NCBI GenBank assembly: GCA_030637665.1
Contig: DAOWGA010000132.1
Location: 1 to 7,954 of the forward strand
Origin: Lysobacterales bacterium
GTDB lineage: Bacteria; Pseudomonadota; Gammaproteobacteria; Xanthomonadales; SZUA-36
Length of the DNA: 7,954 nt
Reading direction: 5' to 3'
Shown: positions 1 through 4,223 of the stretch, one piece after another
Layout: each line of letters opens with the position of its first letter
How positions within the stretch are numbered: the stretch's first letter is position 1
Translations under genes and position numbers: made by a program
The notes under the pieces: model-generated
Database searches by the model: none
What the model was told of the DNA's origin: nothing
What the model saw: only the letters and a program-made list of their open reading frames with translations

Positions 1-11
1 AGGGTGCTCAC
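1..11 (-). CDS. 5' end of a divergent gene (first three codons only)
   Basis: On the minus strand a GTG at 11-9 is followed by AGC and ACC, reading Met-Ser-Thr before the window ends. A strong Shine-Dalgarno sequence AAAGGAG lies at 25-19, seven bases before the GTG, which is the main reason to call a start here. A matching minus-strand promoter (83-111) sits upstream and overlaps a Fur box. Too little protein is visible to name the product. The divergent position from bfd and the Fur boxes suggest an iron- or redox-related gene, but this is inference. Confidence 0.5.
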
Positions 12-55
12 TGAAAATCTCCTTTTTGAATATTTTTGTGACATGTGTCTTTTAA

Positions 56-70
56 TGAGAATGGTTCTTA
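56..70. promoter_or_regulatory. Fur box (distal, second copy)
   Basis: TGAGAATGGTTCTTA resembles the 7-1-7 Fur consensus TGATAATGATTATCA, with both half-sites recognisable. It lies 50 bp from the centre of the stronger box at 106-120 and just downstream of the predicted start point of the leftward promoter. There it could block that promoter or extend Fur occupancy over the divergent region. Confidence 0.6.
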
Positions 71-82
71 TTAGCGAAGCGC

Positions 83-111
83 ATTCTAGTCGAATATTTT
101 CTAATTGACAA
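83..111 (-). promoter_or_regulatory. Predicted promoter for the leftward divergent gene
   Basis: On the minus strand, TTGTCA (111-106) and TAGAAT (88-83) are separated by exactly 17 bases. Each hexamer matches the sigma-70 consensus at five of six positions. Transcription would begin near 76, leaving a leader of about 65 nt before the GTG at 11. The -35 hexamer lies inside the Fur box at 106-120, and the second Fur box at 56-70 lies just past the start point, so repression by iron-loaded Fur is expected. Confidence 0.5.
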
Positions 112-134
112 TGATTCTCATTTGCATTTATGAT
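105..134 (+). promoter_or_regulatory. Predicted bfd promoter
   Basis: A perfect TTGACA at 105-110 is followed after 18 bases by TATGAT at 129-134. Transcription would begin near 141, about 37 nt before the bfd start. The -35 hexamer is embedded in the Fur box at 106-120, so bfd should be expressed when iron is low. This agrees with known Fur repression of bfd in enterobacteria. Confidence 0.65.
106..120. promoter_or_regulatory. Fur box overlapping both divergent -35 elements
   Basis: TGACAATGATTCTCA matches the 7-1-7 Fur consensus TGATAATGATTATCA at 13 of 15 positions. It covers the plus-strand -35 TTGACA (105-110) of the bfd promoter and the minus-strand -35 TTGTCA (111-106) of the leftward promoter. 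One Fur dimer here would cover both. Confidence 0.8.
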
Positions 135-177
135 CTAGATCAATTATCAGGCAACTTCATTCGGGTAGGCTTCGTTT

Positions 178-393
178 ATGTACATTTGCATCTGTCACGC
201 CGTCACCGATTCCACCATCCGTGAAACGGTTTACCATGGCGCCTCCAGCTTCAGGGAGCTCAGTTTCAATACCGGTTGTGGCACTCAATGTGGCAGCTGT
301 GTTGCCCACGCACGGGAAGTGATGAGTGAAGCGCTTGCCGGCTTGGGAGTTGCGGCATCCGAAGAAAAATTGCGCGTTGTTTCCTCAAGATGA
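178..393 (+). CDS. bfd: Bacterioferritin-associated ferredoxin (Bfd)
   Basis: This is a 71-residue [2Fe-2S] protein that docks on bacterioferritin and passes electrons through its haem, so that stored Fe(III) is released as Fe(II) to the cytosol. The ligand pattern of the family is present: C4 and C6 near the N terminus, then C38 and C41 (C-X-C-X31-C-X2-C), with an additional C34. The length is typical for the family. The ATG at 178 is preceded by a modest purine stretch (GGGTAGG, 163-169) and puts the first cysteine at residue 4, as in characterised homologues. bfr follows 138 bp downstream, the usual partner arrangement. A Fur-covered promoter upstream predicts induction by iron starvation, when stored iron is needed. 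No strong terminator is visible after the stop. Confidence 0.93.
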   Translation: MYICICHAVTDSTIRETVYHGASSFRELSFNTGCGTQCGSCVAHAREVMSEALAGLGVAASEEKLRVVSSR

Positions 394-437
394 AGGGCCT
401 TAGTGTCCCCATTTCATTGATGTCTGGCATAACTACA

Positions 438-452
438 TGCCAATGATTCTCA
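438..452. promoter_or_regulatory. Fur box upstream of bfr
   Basis: TGCCAATGATTCTCA is nearly identical to the box at 106-120, differing only at the third base of the first half-site. It lies in the bfd-bfr gap, just upstream of the likely bfr promoter region rather than over its -10. A site in that place may act positively on bfr, or may repress. The sequence alone does not decide. Confidence 0.7.
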
Positions 453-454
453 TT

Positions 455-484
455 CCGGCAAGCAATTGATTCCTTTTGTAGAAT
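455..484 (+). promoter_or_regulatory. Tentative bfr promoter with weak -35
   Basis: TAGAAT at 479-484 is a good -10 hexamer. The best -35 at 17-18 bp spacing is CCGGCA (455-460), matching consensus at only three positions. A start point near 491 would give a leader of about 40 nt. A weak -35 directly beside a Fur box is what an activator-dependent promoter would look like, but bfr could equally be transcribed from the bfd promoter. Confidence 0.35.
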
Positions 485-531
485 GATCTATCGGGGCCGC
501 AGAGCCCTCTACTTCCGAAGGAGAGTTTTTG

Positions 532-999
532 ATGAAAGGTGACAATAAAGTCATTGAGTTTCTTAACCGTGCCCTGCGAAACGAGCTGACAGCGATCAAT
601 CAGTACTTTTTGCATTCACGCATTTTCAAGGATTGGGGCCTGGGTTCACTGGGCGATTATGAATTCCAGGAATCTGTCGATGAAATGAAGCATGCTGACC
701 AGTTGATTGAGAGAATCCTGTTTCTCGAAGGCCTGCCCAACATGCAGGATATCGGCAAACTGAGAATCGGCGAGCATACACAGGAAATGCTTGCATGCGA
801 CCTGGCGCTGGAAATGGAAGCCATTCCCGACCTGCGTGAGGCCATCGAGTATTGTGAGTCAGTCAGGGACTACGTCAGCAGGGATGTTTTCGACAGTATT
901 CTGGATTCCGAAGAAGACCACGTAGACTGGTTGGAGACACAACTCGACCTGATCGACCGTGTAGGAATCGAAAATTACCAGCAGTCGCAGATGAAGTAA
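532..999 (+). CDS. bfr: Bacterioferritin (haem-binding ferritin)
   Basis: This 155-residue protein forms the 24-subunit iron-storage cage that oxidises Fe(II) and stores it as a ferric mineral in the cytoplasm. All di-iron ferroxidase ligands known from E. coli Bfr are at the same positions: E18, E51, H54, E94, E127 and H130. The inter-subunit haem ligand M52 is also present, so this is the catalytic, haem-binding type rather than a degenerate partner subunit. The ATG at 532 gives the family-standard start MKGD and has AAGGAG (518-523) eight bases upstream; a TTG three bases earlier is in frame but is not the likely start. It follows bfd, its release partner, with a Fur box between them. sufT follows after 94 bp with no clear terminator, so read-through is possible. 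Confidence 0.96.
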   Translation: MKGDNKVIEFLNRALRNELTAINQYFLHSRIFKDWGLGSLGDYEFQESVDEMKHADQLIERILFLEGLPNMQDIGKLRIGEHTQEMLACDLALEMEAIPDLREAIEYCESVRDYVSRDVFDSILDSEEDHVDWLETQLDLIDRVGIENYQQSQMK

Positions 1000-1093
1000 T
1001 CCCTGGCATTAGGACACTAAACAGGCCTTGCGTCGCGGGGCTAATTCTATTGCTCTTGAGATATCATTCCACAGACCGCATTTTCTTGAAATC

Positions 1094-1645
1094 ATGTTTT
1101 CTCATACCAGCCAACCCTGCACTTTCGAACGTGATTGCGATGTCGTGATGATTCCAGCGGGCGATGAAGTCACCATTCCTGCGGGAACGGTGGGCTACAT
1201 CACACAGGCACTCGGGGGCAGTTTTACGGTTTTCGTTGACGGTAACCTGTTTCGGATTGCCGGCATCGATGCTGACGCCATAGGTAAAGAACCCGTGATG
1301 CCACCCATCCTGCCGGAGAATGCGACGGAAGATGACGTGGAAAGATTACTCTGGGAACAGATGAAAACTGTCTACGATCCTGAGATTCCGGTAAACATCG
1401 TGGACCTCGGTCTGATCTACAGCTGCGAGATGAGCCAAACCGAGGGAGGGGAACGCACTGTTGCCGTGACAATGACACTGACAGCACCGGGCTGTGGCAT
1501 GGGGGACATTCTGGTGGACGATGTTCGCTCCAAGTTGAAGCTGGTGCCGACTGTGGCCCGGGTCGATGTGGATTTGACTTTTGATCCGCTCTGGAATCAC
1601 AGCATGATGTCTGAGGTGGCACGATTGGAAACCGGCATGTTTTAA
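1094..1645 (+). CDS. sufT: SufT-like Fe-S maturation protein (DUF59/MIP18)
   Basis: A 183-residue member of the long SufT family, which helps mature iron-sulfur proteins, probably at cluster transfer or under high Fe-S demand. The N-terminal half (about 10-65) carries the SufT-specific region: RDC near residue 15, IPAG near 20, ITQALGG near 37-42, then the IDADAIG stretch. A linker rich in Pro and acidic residues leads to a DUF59 domain (about 80-165) with YDPEIPVNIVDLGLIY at 94-109 and TAPGCGMGD at 130-138. C134 is the conserved cysteine of this fold. The ATG at 1094 gives the usual family length; a longer in-frame reading from TTG 1028 adds 22 residues unlike the family. The Shine-Dalgarno is weak. 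No suf or isc genes are adjacent. Its neighbours are bfr upstream and ygbA 25 bp downstream. Confidence 0.88.
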   Translation: MFSHTSQPCTFERDCDVVMIPAGDEVTIPAGTVGYITQALGGSFTVFVDGNLFRIAGIDADAIGKEPVMPPILPENATEDDVERLLWEQMKTVYDPEIPVNIVDLGLIYSCEMSQTEGGERTVAVTMTLTAPGCGMGDILVDDVRSKLKLVPTVARVDVDLTFDPLWNHSMMSEVARLETGMF

Positions 1646-1670
1646 CTGTGCAATATCAGGCCCTGGAATC

Positions 1671-2054
1671 ATGACCGCTCTCACCGGCAGGTTGAAACGC
1701 GAACATGCAACTCTTCAATGCATGACAGAGATTTATTGCGCCCATCACCATGGCCCATATGAAGGAAAGCTCTGCGCCCGTTGCGATTACCTGTTGCGCT
1801 ATGCGGGCAAGCGACTCGAAAAATGTCCCTACGGTGATAAAAAGCCGACCTGCGCACGATGTCCAATTCATTGCTATAAAAAGCAACAAAGGCAGCAGGT
1901 CAGGGTGATCATGCGCTTTGCCGGCCCACGGATGGCGATCCGCCATCCGTGGCGATCCCTTGTGCACTTTTCAGACCGGTTCCGGCGGGTGGTGCACCCA
2001 CTGGAAATGCGGCGCCAGAAAAAGAATCAAGGCAGCCAGGCAAGGGAAATATAG
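1671..2054 (+). CDS. ygbA: YgbA-family cysteine-rich protein (nitrous oxide-stimulated promoter family)
   Basis: A small, basic 127-residue protein matching the YgbA family, which in enterobacteria is an NsrR-controlled nitrosative-stress gene. Its biochemical role is not settled. Eight cysteines are visible. C17 is probably extra; C23, C35, C38, C52, C61, C64 and C68 form the family pattern (EIYC near 20-23, LCARC 34-38, KCPYG 51-55, CARCPIHCY 61-69). This suggests metal or Fe-S cluster binding, which is inference. The conserved GPRM motif (85-88) and HP (92-93) follow, then a basic tail rich in Arg, Lys and Gln. It starts 25 bp after sufT, so probably the same transcript. Its last 28 bp overlap the 3' end of convergent btuB. 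An 11-bp perfect inverted repeat lies in its coding sequence. No NsrR-like site was found upstream. Confidence 0.85.
   Translation: MTALTGRLKREHATLQCMTEIYCAHHHGPYEGKLCARCDYLLRYAGKRLEKCPYGDKKPTCARCPIHCYKKQQRQQVRVIMRFAGPRMAIRHPWRSLVHFSDRFRRVVHPLEMRRQKKNQGSQAREI
1926..1952. repeat. Perfect 11-bp inverted repeat inside ygbA
   Basis: CCACGGATGGC (1926-1936) and GCCATCCGTGG (1942-1952) are exact reverse complements separated by GATCC. Either strand would form an 11-bp GC-rich stem with a 5-nt loop. No T-run follows on either side, so it is not a classical intrinsic terminator. It encodes P86 to W94 of YgbA, including the end of the conserved GPRM motif and the HP pair. It lies about 75 nt past the btuB stop, where it could mark or protect the 3' end of the btuB transcript. 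Confidence 0.75.
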
Positions 2055-3829
2055 GCAGACCTGCCCGGGCTATTGAAACCGAACGCCGGTTCATAGTCCT
2101 CGTCCAACAGATTTTCAGCCCTTAGTTCCAGACGCCATGACGATGCGAATACCCAACCCGCCCGGAGATTGACCAGGCTATAGCTGTCAAGCGTGATACC
2201 TCCAACGTCTTGCCGCTTGCCAGAGACGAACCACTCGAGCCCGAGCCACGAGCCATTCTCAAACTTGCGATCAACCGTAATCGATCCTTTCTCATCCGGG
2301 CGCCGTAGCAGAGATTCGCCGGTGGCGCGGTTTTCGGTGCTCTGGAAGGTGGCGTTGGCATTGAGCTGCCAGCCGGCTTGCGCGAAACGATAATCCAGCT
2401 CCAGACCTTTCAGCAGGGCCTCAGCAATGTTGATCGCCTGGAACTTCTCACCGGAGAAAGAAATCAGGTCGTCCACATCGGTGCGGTAAAGTGCGGCGGA
2501 GAAGCTGCCAACAGTCTCGTGCATCCAGCGCAAGCCCAGCTCGCCGGATGTGGATGACTCTGGATCAAGATCCGGATTGCCGGCAAAGCTACCACCAAAT
2601 CCAGGAGAAAACTGTTCGCTCAGGTTCGGCCCACGGAATGCTGATCCATAGCTACCCATCAATTGCCAGGCATCGCCAATGTCATAACCAAGCGCTATTT
2701 GCCCGGTAAACTTGCTGCCGAACCGGCTGTTGTCGTCCAGGCGGCCGCTCAACTGCAGGTGTAACACGTCAAAATATCGGTCGAAGACAGCAAACAGGCC
2801 AACGTTGTTCCTGCTCTCATCCCAGGAGTAAACGGACTTTCCATTTTCGCGGTAGTAGTCGAGCCCGAAGCCAAGGCTGCCGTCCTGGCCCAGGGTCAGC
2901 TGATTTTGCCAGCTGAAATCGAAGCGTTTCGATTCGAAGTCCGAAGTGAAGTAGCCGAAATCGGAAAATAGCTCGTCAAAGATATACCCCCCGATCAACT
3001 GGTAATCCCAGTTTGGTGAGAAATTGCCTCCGAATCCCACTGAAGTGATAAGCTGCCTGGCATCGGACACGCCCTGGTCAAACTCGGTTTCATTGTCCAG
3101 TGCGAGGAGGCTGTACTGCCAGCGGCCATACTCAACCCGGGTTGATCCCTTGATGCCGAGGCTAAGACCTTCGAAACCATCATTATCTGGGTCATAACTG
3201 AAGCCATCCGGATTCTGTGCAGAAAATCCATCGACATTCCGGTAACCGGCATTGACGCTGAGCCGGGTATTTTCGCCTTCATAGCCGAGGCCGCCCTCGA
3301 ATTCGGCCGTGCTATAGCTACCACCCGTTACTCTGACGTACGGATCGGGACTGCTACGCGTGAATACCTGGATCACACCTCCGATGGAGTCGGATCCATA
3401 CGTACTGCCACGCGGGCCACGAACGATTTCCACGCGCTCGATCTGGTTGAGGGGCAGTTGCTCCCAGGTATAAGCGCCGGTATTGGAGGAACTGACGCGA
3501 ATTCCGTCAATCAGCACCAGAACATGGTTGGAGTTGCTTCCGCGCAGGAAGACACTGGTCTGTGCACCGGGTCCCCCGCTGCGGACAACGTCCACACCCG
3601 GTTGCAGCCGCAGAAGTTCGAACAGATCCTCGGCGACCGAGATCTCGATGTTTTCGCGCGTTATGACACTAACCGACGCCAGTGTCTCACTCAGCGATTC
3701 CGCCACCCGTGATGGCGTTACCACCATGTCGGGTTTGAGTTCATAAGGCTCCTCGTCATCAGCTTGCAGTGAAGACGAAAAACCAACTGCCGTCAGCAGT
3801 AGTGCCGGTAAAAACTTAAGGGGATACAT
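2027..3829 (-). CDS. btuB: TonB-dependent vitamin B12 outer-membrane receptor BtuB
   Basis: A 600-residue outer-membrane receptor that imports cobalamin using TonB energy, close to the length of E. coli BtuB. Residues 1-23 form a signal peptide ending in LQA before DDEE. A TonB box-like PDMVVTPSR lies at 33-41. The plug domain spans about 45-160 and includes LRG (95-97), VLVLIDGIRV (103-112) and the strongly conserved ERVEIVRGPRGSTYGSDSIGG (131-151). The rest is beta-barrel. The aspartate-rich DPDNDGFEG at 213-221 resembles the calcium-binding extracellular loop of E. coli BtuB, which supports a cobalamin rather than siderophore role. The chain ends in W-L-P, not the usual terminal aromatic. 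The ATG at 3829 has GGAGG (3838-3834) four bases upstream; an in-frame GTG at 3847 has none. A cobalamin riboswitch controls it. No other B12 uptake gene is adjacent. Confidence 0.94.
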   Translation of the reverse strand: MYPLKFLPALLLTAVGFSSSLQADDEEPYELKPDMVVTPSRVAESLSETLASVSVITRENIEISVAEDLFELLRLQPGVDVVRSGGPGAQTSVFLRGSNSNHVLVLIDGIRVSSSNTGAYTWEQLPLNQIERVEIVRGPRGSTYGSDSIGGVIQVFTRSSPDPYVRVTGGSYSTAEFEGGLGYEGENTRLSVNAGYRNVDGFSAQNPDGFSYDPDNDGFEGLSLGIKGSTRVEYGRWQYSLLALDNETEFDQGVSDARQLITSVGFGGNFSPNWDYQLIGGYIFDELFSDFGYFTSDFESKRFDFSWQNQLTLGQDGSLGFGLDYYRENGKSVYSWDESRNNVGLFAVFDRYFDVLHLQLSGRLDDNSRFGSKFTGQIALGYDIGDAWQLMGSYGSAFRGPNLSEQFSPGFGGSFAGNPDLDPESSTSGELGLRWMHETVGSFSAALYRTDVDDLISFSGEKFQAINIAEALLKGLELDYRFAQAGWQLNANATFQSTENRATGESLLRRPDEKGSITVDRKFENGSWLGLEWFVSGKRQDVGGITLDSYSLVNLRAGWVFASSWRLELRAENLLDEDYEPAFGFNSPGRSAYISLAWLP

Positions 3830-3833
3830 ATTG

Positions 3834-3919
3834 CCTCCGTAGCGCACACCCGCGTCTGTAATGCGTTACGAGGATGGGGCTGGGAGAATTCCACAGACCC
3901 AGCTTGCCCTCCGCAACGC
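3834..3919 (-). promoter_or_regulatory. Translational expression platform of the btuB riboswitch
   Basis: In the mRNA, CCTCGTA-A-CGCA (3873-3862) can pair with TGCG-C-TACGGAGG (3846-3834). This gives 11 base pairs with one A-C mismatch and one bulged G, and the Shine-Dalgarno GGAGG (3838-3834) is fully buried. The 15-nt apical loop (3861-3847) contains GCGGG (3853-3849), complementary to CCCGC in aptamer loop L5 (4055-4051): the L5-L13 kissing interaction known in cobalamin riboswitches. A competing partner is GCGTTGCGGAGG (3919-3908), which can pair in about 10 positions with the same strand (3873-3863) and free the Shine-Dalgarno. Between these partners a 6-bp hairpin GCTGGG/CCCAGC (3903-3898 with 3884-3879) can form. 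No terminator T-run is present, so control at translation is the better reading. Confidence 0.7.
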
Positions 3920-3931
3920 TGTTACTGTGAA

Positions 3932-4143
3932 CTTCGGGCCGGTCTCCGGACTTGCGAGGGGCTTTCACCTTTGCGGCGCCTTCCCACACTTCGTGCAGTG
4001 GCATCAGGCCGCAATCAATCCACGTCAAGGTGGACTGCTCGCTTACCGTTGCGGGGGCAGTGCCGGACTTTAACCGGCTTCCCGTTTCACCCGGCAGGCC
4101 AATGGTCTATTTTCCATGAACCTGTTTATCCGGGCACCCAAAG
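3932..4143 (-). promoter_or_regulatory. Cobalamin (B12) riboswitch aptamer
   Basis: All landmark elements of the adenosylcobalamin class are present in order on the minus strand. P1 closes CTTTGGG (4143-4137) on CCCGAAG (3938-3932) with one G-U pair. GGGTGCCCGG begins at 4139. ACGGGAAGCC spans 4085-4076 and leads to TTAAAGTCCGGCACTGC. CCCCCGCAACGGTAA (about 4057-4043) forms L5. GCCACTG (4002-3996) and GTGGGAAGGCGCC (3987-3975) follow, then the B12 box AGTCCGGAGACCGGCC (3952-3937). Binding of cobalamin represses expression of transport genes in this class. The gene controlled is btuB, which begins about 100 nt downstream. Confidence 0.95.
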
Positions 4144-4147
4144 CAAT

Positions 4148-4183
4148 GGCCCCGTCATGACCCGGAAGGATCGTGGCGGGGCC
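4148..4183 (-). promoter_or_regulatory. 5' leader hairpin before the aptamer
   Basis: GGCCCCG (4183-4177) and CGGGGCC (4154-4148) in the mRNA form a perfect 7-bp GC stem with a 22-nt loop. It begins at or within a few bases of the predicted transcription start and ends four bases before P1 of the riboswitch. It could protect the 5' end or keep early RNA from misfolding with the aptamer. Its role is not shown. Confidence 0.5.
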
Positions 4184-4186
4184 AAA

Positions 4187-4195
4187 AGTATAACA
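4187..4195 (-). promoter_or_regulatory. btuB promoter, extended -10
   Basis: The minus strand reads TGTTATACT (4195-4187), an exact TGn extension before a five-of-six -10 hexamer. No good -35 lies at 16-18 bp spacing (TGCAAA is the best), which an extended -10 can tolerate. Transcription would begin near 4180, 32 bp or more past the fadE stop, giving a leader of about 350 nt. btuB could also receive read-through from fadE, since no clear terminator separates them. Confidence 0.5.
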
Positions 4196-4223
4196 GTGAA
4201 ATTAGACTTTTTGCATCACAATT

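Noticed and set aside
529..531. TTG start for bacterioferritin one codon before the ATG
   Set aside because: The ATG at 532 gives the conserved MKGD start and places the ferroxidase ligands at family positions, with an ideal Shine-Dalgarno spacing of eight bases.
1028..1093. Longer sufT reading from TTG 1028
   Set aside because: The added 22 residues do not resemble the family and there is no Shine-Dalgarno sequence before the TTG. The ATG at 1094 gives the usual length.
1078..1096. Possible NsrR-like site (ATTT...AAAT) just before sufT
   Set aside because: The half-sites are separated by five bases instead of the single central base expected, and the flanking bases do not fit the consensus.
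1224..1622. Minus-strand open frames across sufT
   Set aside because: They lie opposite a clear conserved gene, show no recognisable domain and are of low complexity with many Arg, Pro and Ser residues.
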